DNA of 28,144 nucleotides from positions 1 to 28,144 of the IMG/VR virus record IMGVR_UViG_3300028925_011624, one strand, 5' to 3'. Each line of letters opens with the position of its first letter. Position 1 is the first letter of the stretch. Shown here piece by piece: positions 11,898 to 19,800 of the stretch. Below the pieces are notes generated by a model. The model ran no database searches, was not told the DNA's origin, and was given only the letters and a program-made list of their open reading frames with translations. Source of the DNA: a virus. Position numbers and translations under genes: made by a program.

Positions 11898-12109
11898 TTA
11901 GCGTCAGTGTCCTCTAAGAAGTAAACAATAGTGCTTTCGTCGTATTTTTCACACTGCACACATTGTAATTTTCCGTTACCAGTTACCAAGAAAGCCATGC
12001 ACCCACATTCTTCACACGAACGAATGATGTCTTCCGGCTTGTACTGAGCACCTGTTTCTTTTTCGATTTGCTCAAGGGCGTTTTTAATCATCGGTGCACT
12101 CTTTTTCAC
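11894..12109 (-). CDS. Small zinc-ribbon protein, 71 aa
   Basis: The protein carries a CEECGC cluster (residues 32-37) and a LQCVQC pair (49-54), fitting one four-cysteine zinc ribbon. The N-terminal 25 residues are basic and helical, and the C-terminus is acidic. It may be a DNA- or RNA-contacting accessory protein. GTG 12109 is preferred because GAGAAG lies 4 nt upstream; ATG 12091 is an alternative. It ends the recombination operon, overlapping the stop of the converging terS-like gene. Confidence 0.75.
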   Translation of the reverse strand: MKKSAPMIKNALEQIEKETGAQYKPEDIIRSCEECGCMAFLVTGNGKLQCVQCEKYDESTIVYFLEDTDAN

Positions 12110-12692
12110 TGTACTTCTCGCTAATAAAACGCGCCTCCCATCTTGGGCTCATCAGGGAGTTATACGCCTTCACTTTCCAATTGTCGTAATAACCCTTAGA
12201 CATCAGGGCATCGCTTGCAGCATTGAGTAACGACAGGCGCTGTACAAATATCATCGCATAGTAGTCAAGCCCAGGCTGCTCATCATAAGTCTCATACAGA
12301 AATTCAAAATTCTCTGAATCAGGCTGGTCTTCCGGATGGAAGGACATTAAGTAAATGTCTGATGGGGCCAGAACTTTATTCGCCTCCATACAGGCTACGT
12401 CAGTGTTTTCAGCCGACCCTAATTCCTGCCAGTTAGGAATGGCAATGATGTGAACGTCCTTGTCGTCCTCAAGGATGCTTTTTATTCCATCGTCAAATAT
12501 TTCCGGACAACCGATTAACCCACCCTCGCACCCTTCCGGCAAGTTAAAGACTTCTATAGAAACCTTCTTTTGCTTCCAAGCAGACTTTGCATAAGGACAC
12601 GGCGGAAAGCCGTTTAGAAACTTTGAAGGCTCCTCAAGAACATCTCTACTCCACGAGCGAATGTCTTTTTTAATCTTGGTGCTGATGCTCAC
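12084..12692 (-). CDS. Hypothetical phage protein with PPCPYAKSAW motif, 202 aa
   Basis: This 202-residue protein begins IKKDIRSWSRDVLEEPSKFLNGFPPCPYAKSAWKQKKV. A W..DVL..P..FL...PPCPYAK..W pattern of this kind occurs in phage proteins of unknown function. The rest is alpha/beta (VHIIAIPNW near residue 80, DIYLMSFHPED near 110). It is translated from GTG 12692, overlapping the preceding gene's stop (GTGA). Its place in the recombination operon does not define a function. Confidence 0.8.
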   Translation of the reverse strand: MSISTKIKKDIRSWSRDVLEEPSKFLNGFPPCPYAKSAWKQKKVSIEVFNLPEGCEGGLIGCPEIFDDGIKSILEDDKDVHIIAIPNWQELGSAENTDVACMEANKVLAPSDIYLMSFHPEDQPDSENFEFLYETYDEQPGLDYYAMIFVQRLSLLNAASDALMSKGYYDNWKVKAYNSLMSPRWEARFISEKYSEKECTDD

Positions 12693-12991
12693 CGGATGTT
12701 CATCTCTGCTCGACGAGTAACTTCCCTTGTTCGGTTGTCCTCGAACTTCATTCGCATGTATTCAGCGCGAACGCGATAAATGTTGGCTTTCGTTCGAGCC
12801 TGAACCATATTCTCTATAAGCTCAGTGTACCGGGGGTCTCTCCGGGCTTTATGCTCAGCCTTGTTTACTGGAATATCAGGCCACTCTGACATGATTTGAG
12901 AGAAGACAATCTTTTTGTTTTCCTCCAGCAACCGGGCCGCGCCGTCGAGTTCTATCCAGTCTTCACTCGCTAGACGCCACTGCTCCGGCAA
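12689..12991 (-). CDS. Small helical phage protein, 100 aa
   Basis: The protein is almost entirely helical. The pattern WIELDGAARLLEENKKIVFSQIM, then KAEHKARRDPRYTELIENM and RAEYMRMKFEDNRTRE, resembles short phage proteins located between recombination genes, where residues A-x-x-x-x-R-Y-x-x-L/H are common. Function is unknown. The in-frame extension up to 13135 overlaps the HNH gene and reads as Ser/Pro-rich, low-quality sequence. TTG 12991 is therefore preferred, with GAGAGG 9 nt upstream. It overlaps the HNH gene end by 29 nt. Confidence 0.72.
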   Translation of the reverse strand: MPEQWRLASEDWIELDGAARLLEENKKIVFSQIMSEWPDIPVNKAEHKARRDPRYTELIENMVQARTKANIYRVRAEYMRMKFEDNRTREVTRRAEMNIR

Positions 12992-13307
12992 GTCGCTTTG
13001 CCTCTCGGATAACGTACCAGCCGGACTCATAGTCGCCGTCAGTCTCTCGGATAAGCTGGGCGAGCTTGAGGGGGTCAATCCCTTGACGTTTCCACCATTC
13101 TCGTTCGTTGCTTTTGTGTTGTGCATCAGGACCATCCGTGTGGTGATAAGGGCACAAAGGAACTACGCGGTCGTCGCTTGGTTTCATTCCCATTGCGTAA
13201 TGCCCAATTCGAACATGAGCAGCCTGAGCCTCTGCGCCACAGATGACACAACCAAGGCTGGCTACATACTTCCTGTAACGCCTTGATCTAAAACGGGATT
13301 TCGTCAT
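12963..13307 (-). CDS. HNH-type nuclease domain protein
   Basis: This 114-residue protein shows a metal-binding nuclease pattern: CVIC (C20, C23), AAH (H31), then CPYHH (C52, H55, H56), consistent with a zinc-stabilised HNH fold (DUF968/HNH-like). A basic N-terminus (MTKSRFRSRRYRKYV) suits DNA contact. The start is placed at ATG 13307, overlapping the SSB stop by 20 nt; the longer reading frame upstream runs over the SSB gene and is rejected. Its place next to SSB, Rad52 and exonuclease genes suggests a role in recombination or replication-fork processing. Confidence 0.83.
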   Translation of the reverse strand: MTKSRFRSRRYRKYVASLGCVICGAEAQAAHVRIGHYAMGMKPSDDRVVPLCPYHHTDGPDAQHKSNEREWWKRQGIDPLKLAQLIRETDGDYESGWYVIREAKRLAGAVASSE

Positions 13308-13713
13308 CAAGGTCTGGAGTAATTTCCTGAGTTTTCTTTTCAGGAGGAGAAAAAGAGTCGCCGCTTTTCTTGTCAACCAATTGAAGGTCTCCGTTATAAG
13401 CAGGAATAACGACTTCAGTTGTGTACTTTTCAACGCCCGACTTATCAGTCCACTTGCGCGTTTGTAGCTTTCCTTCAACATAAACCTTTGACCCCTTTTT
13501 AACGTAGTTCTCAACAAAAGAATTGATTCCTTTGCTGAAACTAACAATTCGGTGCCATTCTGTCTTTTCTTTTCGTTCTCCGGTCGCTTTATCCTTCCAT
13601 GTCTCAGAAGTAGCAACCGAGAGACTAACAACAGACCCACCGTTTTGCGTCTGCCTAACCTCGGGGTCTTTCCCGAGATTACCCATAATAATTACTTTAT
13701 TCACACCAGACAT
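13288..13713 (-). CDS. ssb: Single-stranded DNA-binding protein
   Basis: This 141-residue protein is a typical bacterial-type SSB: NKVIIMGNLGKDPEVRQTQNGGSVVSLSVATSETWKDK (residues 5-43) is the OB-fold start; WHRIVSFSKG is the central strand; VYVEGKLQTRKW is the usual K-x-Y-V-E-G-x-L-x-x-R-x-W signature. A Ser/Pro/Gln linker leads to the acidic tip DLDDEIPF, which binds partner proteins. It sits directly downstream of the Rad52-like gene, as expected of an annealing system. Confidence 0.95.
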   Translation of the reverse strand: MSGVNKVIIMGNLGKDPEVRQTQNGGSVVSLSVATSETWKDKATGERKEKTEWHRIVSFSKGINSFVENYVKKGSKVYVEGKLQTRKWTDKSGVEKYTTEVVIPAYNGDLQLVDKKSGDSFSPPEKKTQEITPDLDDEIPF

Positions 13714-13714
13714 T

Positions 13715-14374
13715 CTAACTTTCCTTTTTTGTAAGCGTGTCTTTCATTTGGTCTTTTGTTTTGACGAGAGCCTCATGCAGACCTTTGTCAAAATCCATTA
13801 CTTTCTTCAAGTTAACGGATGAGTTTACCCAAACATCCTTTAACTCTTCGAGAGACCCGCAGGACTTCAAGTTTTTCTCCACATCACCAACAATGGTCTC
13901 AACGAGAACTGCAAGGGTCTTTGTGTCTACCTTTACTCGCCCTCCAAGCATCCCCTTCAAGCGTGGCAATTCATCTTTAGCGATAACGTAAGACCTGCCC
14001 CTCGCCTCAAGTCTTACCCATGGACTGTCTAGGGAATAAAGATAACGACCAACTCCCCAAACAACGGCGGCTCTCTTAAAGGCATCTGACAACGCCCCCT
14101 TCGGGCCCTCAACGTCGGTGTCTCCGGCCCCGTTAGATTTCACCACCCAGTCTTCACCGCATTTTATAGAGATTTCGCAGACGGTTTTTTCTCCAGCATG
14201 GCTGTATCTACATTGCCAATTCTCTGGGCTGCAAACGCTATCAAGGCGCTCCATAACAGTGCGGGCGTCAATATACGCTAACGCAATACCTTTGGTTTTG
14301 TCTTTGGTGGTTGCCCCAACTCTCCAGTCGATTTCGTCGGGGTCAAAAGGCGCACTCAAATCAGGCAAATTCAT
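13715..14374 (-). CDS. Rad52/Rad22-type single-strand annealing protein
   Basis: This 219-residue protein matches the Rad52_Rad22 family. It has a D-x-x-x-x-DWRVG beginning, ALAYIDARTVMERLDSVCSPENWQ (about residues 33-56), a strand CEISIKCGEDWVVKSNGAGDTD, and the signature KGALSDAFKRAAVVWGVGRYLYSL (about 105-128). It anneals complementary DNA strands in phage recombination. ATG 14374 (MNLPDLSAPF) fits the family's N-terminus; an earlier ATG at 14452 would overlap the exonuclease by 92 nt. The C-terminus is helical and variable. It sits between the exonuclease and SSB, an exonuclease/annealase pair. Confidence 0.92.
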   Translation of the reverse strand: MNLPDLSAPFDPDEIDWRVGATTKDKTKGIALAYIDARTVMERLDSVCSPENWQCRYSHAGEKTVCEISIKCGEDWVVKSNGAGDTDVEGPKGALSDAFKRAAVVWGVGRYLYSLDSPWVRLEARGRSYVIAKDELPRLKGMLGGRVKVDTKTLAVLVETIVGDVEKNLKSCGSLEELKDVWVNSSVNLKKVMDFDKGLHEALVKTKDQMKDTLTKKES

Positions 14375-15224
14375 TCTCAGTACCTTCCTGATACTGCTTG
14401 CAAAATGCGCTTGCATTGCAGTATCGCTCACATCGCTTAAACTTTTCGCCAACTCGAACGTCTATTTTACCTTTACCAACTTTCGTGTAAAGGTATTCCT
14501 TGGCCTCTTCTTCCGTGTCGAGTACACGAGTGGCTCTTTTGGCTCCCGGCTTCATCACAGCGTAACGGTCTGGCGTTGCCCACCGGTCTTCATCACTGCA
14601 AAGAACTGTCCCCTTATCAAGGGCCAACTCAAGTGTTGCCAATCGATCCTTTATATATTCTTTTGCTTTGCTTTCGGACCAAAGGTCAATGTCGTACACG
14701 CCCCACATATGCTCAGGGTAGTCGCCCCCATCAAGCGAGCGGCGCTCGTTCCAATCCCTAAAGTAAGAAAAGATCTTCAGGCCCTTAACTTCATAGCCGT
14801 TATCGCGGGCGAGTTGAGCGTAAAGATTTAACTGAGGCTCCCAACCGTCATTACCAAACACTGCGCTCCACACGGAAGTTGTCTTCCAGTCGGTAATCAC
14901 GCCAGACTTCGATAGGTGATCCATCGTTCCAGTAAGGTTCCAGCCAAAATAATCCGCAGCCAGACTAAGCTCCTTAGCTTCCATATCCGGGTCGCCGTCA
15001 GAGTTATTTTCAATCACCGTATGGAACGCTGTTCCCAACATGGCATGCATCATTTCCGATACATCAACTTCCATGTTGTCCCAGTTTTGCCTTTCAAGGG
15101 CAGTCATGCGCGGAGGCTTTATGAGGGATGTCACCCTAACCTGTTTTTCCACTAAAGGTCGGTGGTTGCTCGACAGCGCCTTGACGAACGGATAAGGCAA
15201 ATTGTGTTTGTTATGTACTTCCAT
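14361..15224 (-). CDS. PD-(D/E)XK exonuclease, RecB/Cas4-like
   Basis: This 287-residue protein has the ordered motifs of a PD-(D/E)XK nuclease of the RecB/Cas4 type: GTAFH (64-68, the H before the core), GTMD (99-102), TDWKTTS (111-117, giving D and K of the catalytic pair), and QLNLYA (131-136, the Q-x-x-x-Y motif). The C-terminal cysteines (C265, C269, C275 in CERYCNASAFC) may form part of a Cas4-like iron-sulphur cluster, but the fourth ligand is not obvious. It likely generates single-stranded DNA for the annealing protein next to it. It overlaps that gene by 14 nt. Confidence 0.9.
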   Translation of the reverse strand: MEVHNKHNLPYPFVKALSSNHRPLVEKQVRVTSLIKPPRMTALERQNWDNMEVDVSEMMHAMLGTAFHTVIENNSDGDPDMEAKELSLAADYFGWNLTGTMDHLSKSGVITDWKTTSVWSAVFGNDGWEPQLNLYAQLARDNGYEVKGLKIFSYFRDWNERRSLDGGDYPEHMWGVYDIDLWSESKAKEYIKDRLATLELALDKGTVLCSDEDRWATPDRYAVMKPGAKRATRVLDTEEEAKEYLYTKVGKGKIDVRVGEKFKRCERYCNASAFCKQYQEGTENEFA

Positions 15225-15275
15225 ATTCTTTCCTCTCTTCTTCCTAAATACTGCACCATGGGTGGTTCCTGAGTT

Positions 15276-15467
15276 CTAGGCATAGGGAGACTCCCCCGGC
15301 ATATAGCCAGGAAGTCCCCACACCATGCACCATCGGAGCCATCCGTCGTACAAGGCCCTGACATACCGTAACGCTGTCAGGTCAACCGCCGCTTGTTCAG
15401 GAGCTACGCCCTGCTCTGCTGCCGCCTCGGTCTCTCGGGCTGCGGCTGGGGTGTAGCAGAATCCCAC
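15276..15467 (-). CDS. Hypothetical small protein, 63 aa, first of the recombination operon
   Basis: An unrecognised 63-residue protein starting at GTG 15467, with GGAGG 6 nt upstream. It is Ala/Glu-rich at first (TPAAARETEAAAEQGVAPEQAAVDL), then aromatic (LYDGWLRWCMVWGLPGYMPGESPYA). No signal or metal motif is evident. It lies directly downstream of the promoter at 15524-15552. A competing reading frame at 15152-15364 is rejected because it covers the exonuclease start. Confidence 0.55.
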   Translation of the reverse strand: MGFCYTPAAARETEAAAEQGVAPEQAAVDLTALRYVRALYDGWLRWCMVWGLPGYMPGESPYA

Positions 15468-15520
15468 AGTACCCCTCCAAAATCTCCCGGCGCTGTCGTT
15501 ATCCGACCACCAGAAGACAC

Positions 15521-15539
15521 ACTAATAAACGCTATTAGT
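15521..15539. promoter_or_regulatory. Perfect inverted repeat overlapping the -10 (operator)
   Basis: ACTAATAAACGCTATTAGT has perfect 7-bp arms around a 5-bp centre. It covers the -10 of the recombination-operon promoter, as a repressor operator would. The RHH protein encoded at 16036-16230 is a candidate ligand. Confidence 0.6.
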
Positions 15540-15552
15540 TGGGCTTGTCAAA
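15524..15552 (-). promoter_or_regulatory. Recombination-operon promoter
   Basis: A consensus -35 TTGACA (15552-15547), 17-bp spacer and TTTATT -10 (15529-15524) on the minus strand lie 57 nt before the GTG at 15467. Confidence 0.65.
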
Positions 15553-15676
15553 CCCGCTCGAAAAACGGCATAATGCACCCGCCCACCACCTCTCCCTTCC
15601 TCCCAGGTTGAAGAGGTAACTTACCTCCGGGGTTTTTTATAAATTCCGGGGGTATTTTTTCCACACTTGCCTTGCG

Positions 15677-15704
15677 TTGACACCCGGTACAAGTGATGTA
15701 CGAT
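15677..15704 (+). promoter_or_regulatory. Plus-strand promoter
   Basis: TTGACA (15677-15682), a 16-bp spacer and TACGAT (15699-15704) form a sigma-70-type promoter. GTACG/CGTAC arms overlap its -10 and start. It reads antisense through the DUF1064 gene towards the RHH gene at 16036. Confidence 0.5.
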
Positions 15705-15714
15705 TAGTAGCGTA

Positions 15715-16047
15715 CTATTTAACTATGACCACTTCGATGCCGTAGAGGGCCTCTACTAACTTCTTTTTGAGCCGAAAATCCCTAGTAACAAAACCTTTTA
15801 CGTCCTCGACAACCCGCTCCCCATCTTGGGTGTAGGCAAAGTCAGCCTTGTAGGAGCAAATCTTTTTGCCGTTAACAACGCAAGGGAAGGGGATTTGAAG
15901 CTCAAGGTCCGATATGTGGCCCGCTTGAAGGAGCATTTTTAACTCAAGATACCGACGCGACTCTCGTTTGCTGTCGAAAGTGATCCCATCAACGTCTGTT
16001 TTCTTGGCGTTGTACTTATTTTTTCGGAGAGACATATGCCCAATCAA
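15715..16047 (-). CDS. DUF1064 phage nuclease-like protein
   Basis: This 110-residue protein matches DUF1064: KYNAKKTDVDGITFDSKRESRRYLELKML (from residue 10), then LELQIPFPCVVNGKKICSYKADFAY, ERVVEDVKGFVTRDFRLKKKLVEALYGIEV. The E/D...D...E-D-V-K arrangement fits an endonuclease-like PD-(D/E)XK core; members are often described as phage resolvase- or endonuclease-like proteins. TTG 16047 has GAGGTG 9 nt upstream, but ATG 16035 is an alternative that abuts the ATG of the divergent RHH gene. It probably processes recombination or replication intermediates. Confidence 0.85.
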   Translation of the reverse strand: MIGHMSLRKNKYNAKKTDVDGITFDSKRESRRYLELKMLLQAGHISDLELQIPFPCVVNGKKICSYKADFAYTQDGERVVEDVKGFVTRDFRLKKKLVEALYGIEVVIVK

Positions 16048-16230
16048 AATCGCCGCACCTCATGGAAGACCCTTAGCATAGAGGACGAAAGTTACTCAAA
16101 CTTGGTTTACTTAGCCAAACTTGAAAACCGAAAACTTTCTGGGCAGATAAAACAACTTATCGATCAAGAGTATGTCCGCTTGGGCATTTCAAGGGATACG
16201 CCAAAGCCGGGAATAAACTCTTTATCCTAA
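16036..16230 (+). CDS. Ribbon-helix-helix regulator, 64 aa
   Basis: This 64-residue protein has WKTLSIEDESYSNLVYLAKLENRKLSGQIKQLIDQEYVRLG (residues 10-50), fitting a ribbon-helix-helix (Arc/CopG-type) beta strand and two helices. ATG 16036 has GGAGA 6 nt upstream, the best such site in the region. The gene is on the + strand, divergent from DUF1064, with starts at the CATATG junction. RHH proteins are short dimeric repressors; the operator at 15521-15539 and the inverted repeat at the plus-strand promoter (15677) are possible targets. An antitoxin is an alternative, but no toxin is adjacent. Confidence 0.7.
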   Translation: MPNQNRRTSWKTLSIEDESYSNLVYLAKLENRKLSGQIKQLIDQEYVRLGISRDTPKPGINSLS

Positions 16231-16662
16231 AGAATAACTGTTTCCGTCAAAGATAAGGAATTCTTTGCGGTTTACATTGGTAAAACTGACATGGACCCAG
16301 CCAGAATGCGGGTCTTCAGTGTTGTAGCACTCTAAGATCAATTGATCGTAGGGAAGGTTTTTCTTTATCCAGAGAGCAACCTCTCTGTTGTTAAAACCCG
16401 GAACCTCTATGTCAGCAGCTTGGCCCAAAGAATGCTGGCTTGTTATAGAGCCTCCGATGGCCTTATTTAGCTCTGGGCAGCGATATCCTGAGGATGGGCT
16501 AAAGGCTTGATCAAAATGCTTCCTAATGGGCTCTAAGACGTTTACGCAAAGAGCGCTCAAGGAATCCTTGGCCGCGTCATAAGGCGTATTGTCTATGTTG
16601 AGCCTAGACGCAACCTGACTGCGGACCATCTCTCTAAGAGAAAAGTGGGGGCTCAGTTGCAT
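16222..16662 (-). CDS. M15 family peptidase, endolysin
   Basis: This 146-residue protein is a Peptidase_M15_3-type zinc D,D-/L,D-peptidase. Visible features are SSGYRCPELNKAIGG (57-71), SQHSLGQAADIE (75-86) carrying the zinc ligands His77 and Asp84, and HSGWVHVS (119-126) with His124 as third ligand. The N-terminal HFSLREMVRSQVA pattern is typical. It cleaves peptidoglycan crosslinks at lysis. It starts at ATG 16662 overlapping the stop of the holin-like gene (ATGA), a classic holin/endolysin pair. It lacks a signal peptide, so the holin would be needed for release. Confidence 0.9.
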   Translation of the reverse strand: MQLSPHFSLREMVRSQVASRLNIDNTPYDAAKDSLSALCVNVLEPIRKHFDQAFSPSSGYRCPELNKAIGGSITSQHSLGQAADIEVPGFNNREVALWIKKNLPYDQLILECYNTEDPHSGWVHVSFTNVNRKEFLIFDGNSYSLG

Positions 16663-16895
16663 CAGGAAAAAATGCTAAAGACGTAAAGCGCCGCGTTGCT
16701 GAGGACTAAAGCAACCCCAAACCAAACAGCTTTGTAGATGCTATCAACCTTCACCTGAACGTGGTGAATGTCATTGGTTTTGATGGTGTTTAGGCGCTCC
16801 TCAAAAACAGTAGACATAGTGCCTACCTTTTCGTTGATAAGCCTTATGTCACCCTGTATTTCAGCGACCAACACGCGAAGCTCTTCACTGCTCAT
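16662..16895 (-). CDS. XhlA-like holin, 77 aa
   Basis: The N-terminal 50 residues are helical with a heptad pattern (LRVLVAEIQGDIRLINEKV...VFEERLNTI), and residues 55-77 form one hydrophobic segment (YKAVWFGVALVLSNAALYVFSIF). This layout, a cytosolic coiled coil followed by a single C-terminal transmembrane helix, matches XhlA-like lysis proteins. It probably works with the endolysin downstream, whose ATG overlaps its stop. It starts 1 nt after the stop of the large virion gene, with AAGGG upstream. Confidence 0.8.
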   Translation of the reverse strand: MSSEELRVLVAEIQGDIRLINEKVGTMSTVFEERLNTIKTNDIHHVQVKVDSIYKAVWFGVALVLSNAALYVFSIFS

Positions 16896-16896
16896 C

Positions 16897-19800
16897 TTAC
16901 ACCCTTACAGCACTCACGCCTCTATACGGTTGGGTCAAGTCAATTTGCTGTTGTTGCCGGAGAGAAGCTAACCCAGCAGACTGTTGTGCGCCAGTCGGTA
17001 TTGATGAGATGCCCGCAGCCGGTTGCGGTGGGGCAACAGGTGCTTGAGGGCGCTGCACCGGCTGAGGAACGGGCTGAGGGGAAGCGGGCTGTTGCGGAGA
17101 AACAATCCTAGCGGGTGCGGGAGGAACCTTACGAACAGTAGGAGTTTTGCTGGCAACCGGTTGCTGATCGATCTTCAGGAGTTTGTCTAATTTTCCTTGT
17201 TGAGCCTGAACCTCTTCTCGTGTCATCGGAATGCTTCCGTCTTCACCACCGTCAACAATTGTCCGCGTAAGGTTTGTCCACGCTTGAAGAAATGCTTTTT
17301 CCGGAATGCCGCCCTTTTCATCTTGCCTAAACAGACGAAGGCTTTCTTTCTTCGGGCGAGACAAGAGTTTCACAAAAGCAGGATTAGAGAAGAACTTAGA
17401 CAGGACGCCAAGCCCTGCGATGGTGCTTACAGTCGTAAGCGGGTCAATCAAGAGGCCAGCACCCAAGGCAAGGCCAAGGTTGGCACCAGCGATTGTCCCC
17501 TTGCCGGATGTAGCGCGGCCAGCTTGGAACTCAGCAAATCTAGCCAAGTTTTCCAGGCTTTTTATCGCCTCGTTTCCAGTGACCCCACCTCTTTCAAAAA
17601 CATACTCTAAAGTCTCGCGGGTTATGGTCGGGCTTTTTTGGCCCGTTCCAATCATGTTCTTCAATTGACGGAAGTTTAAGATCGCGTCAACGGGGTTGAT
17701 AGTCGATATGTCGCTCACATCATCGCCATTCCCGGCAATGTTGCTGAAGAACTTCTTCACACCAGCATCTTTTAGAGATTGCTCGATAGCGCCAAACTCT
17801 TCTTCACCCACCTGACCCTTCAGGCGGTCCAAGGTGGCGCGGACAGTCTGTAACGGAACCTTGCCCCCAACCATCAAGCTAGCGGCCTTCTCAAGGTCGA
17901 GCGAGTTAGGGTCAAGAAGAGATCTCTCAAAAGTAGTCCCGGTTACCTTCTTTAGCTCTTCTTTAAGACTACGTAGTGACCTCTTCAGGTCGTTCGGATT
18001 CATGCCTTTGTTGACTACGTCATCCATTAACGAACTAAATCTAGGCGGAAGATCCGAGCCAAACTCTTTATATGTTGCGCGGATTTGGTCCGCTATATCA
18101 AGGAACTCGCTAGCGCCATCCTTGCCCATGACCGTATTCAGAGCTTGTCTGTTTGTGTTAGCAGAGTTCGAAAATCTAAGTAAGTTTATGGACCTTACGC
18201 CATCAACAACGTCAAAAGAGTCGTTGTAAAGTTTCCGCATCATTATCCCGCCTAAAAGATCGCGGGCCTTTACCTGTGTGGTCTTGCCACCAAACCTAAT
18301 AGTCTCAATAGGAAGATTAGCATCGTCAGTTAACGTAGCTAGCCCCCTTTGAACTTCTTGCCTAGTTCCCCTTACGACCAATCGTTGTTGAAGCGCATTA
18401 AGGATCTTTGCGGTCTGGTTTTTTGAACGAAGTGGTGATTCTAAAAATTTAGCTAACTTATCAAAATCATTTGGTCTTTTCAGGGCCACACTAGCAATGT
18501 GCTCTATGTCCGCTCCAAGAATATCGTCGGATACCGTTGTTGCTGTTTTTAACCTAGCGTCTATTGCCTTGAGGCCAACATCCTCAAATATTTCTCTTTG
18601 AGAGGCATATGCCCCATTCATTTGACGCAACGCCCTGAGAGTTGATTGAATGTCAGATAATTTATTTCTAAGGGTTTTTACTGTTTGTTTTTTTGCTGGC
18701 TCATCAACAACCGACCCTCTTCCCGTCGCAGCCGCAGCAAGGTTTATCAACTCCTCAGACGGACTCAAGGTTGTTAAGTTATCGTCAAGCTGGTTAATGA
18801 CGCGGCCAAAATCATCTATAGACGTAGAGAAGCTATCTGTAAGACTTCTGTACATTTCTTGTGCTGCGCCTACGGGCACAGCCTCTCCCTTTCTGGCTGC
18901 TACCGCGTTTGAACCCCGGCTACCCAGTTGAAGGTTCATCACAGAGTTTAAATTAGATCGGGATTTGTTGTAATCGCCAAGGCTTATGTAGTTTCCATTT
19001 TGCCTAGCTGAGTTGTACAGGCTTTCTCCGCCAAGAGCCCTTATGTACTCATCTTTTAAGAGCACTTCATTGCCGCCAATGCGAGTAGTTTGATTTCCTA
19101 AACCGTCAATAATATCGAGTGTGTCTCCAATATTAACGACCAGAGGCTCGTAAACCTCGCCAACTCCGTCCTCGGCTTGAGAAACCCGAAACCTAATTGG
19201 AGGGACAAACGTGCCATCTTCGAGTGGTATCAACTTGCCCCCCAACAATTCGCGGTAGGCGGGAGTATTAAGGAAGTCAACTTCTTTGTTGAAAACAGTT
19301 TTAATGATTGAGAAGCCCGCACTAAGATCCTTCAACGACTGGTTGTCGAGCGCAGCAACAGATTTAGTCACAGCTTCAAGCTCTTCGCGGTTTCCACCAG
19401 CAATTGCCCTAGCAGCCCTTTCGCCAAGCGCCTCAACGGACTCGCCATAAACCCCAGCGATATCCTTGGCAACGGTTTCGGCAGCGCCTTGAGCAAGCTC
19501 GTTTGATCTTTCAAGAATCCCAAGCACAGTCCTCTGGGCTTCTTCAATTGGGATTCCGTCAGTACGACTAATCGTCTGAACTAAAGTTTCTAGGCTTTCC
19601 CTGATAACAGGGCCGCGCTTATTTCCAAGGACTTGCTCCGTTAAGGCTTGGACGCGGGCAAGAAGTGGCTTACCTGAGACAGTCGCAAGATCCGGAACGT
19701 ATGTAACATTGTTTTCTTTAGCCCACTTCAGAAGTTTACGGTGTTCAGCCCGCTGAGCATTTGTCGTGCTTCCCTTGATGAAGCGACCTACGAAAGAAGT

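Noticed and set aside
12963-13640. Extended 225-residue reading frame over the SSB gene
   Set aside because: The upstream part runs antiparallel in phase to SSB and is Leu/Arg-rich shadow sequence; the HNH protein starts at ATG 13307.
15612-15667. Rho-independent terminator at the GAGGTAACTTACCTC palindrome
   Set aside because: The palindrome is perfect, but the T-run is separated by CGGGG and no + strand gene ends there, so I do not call it a terminator.
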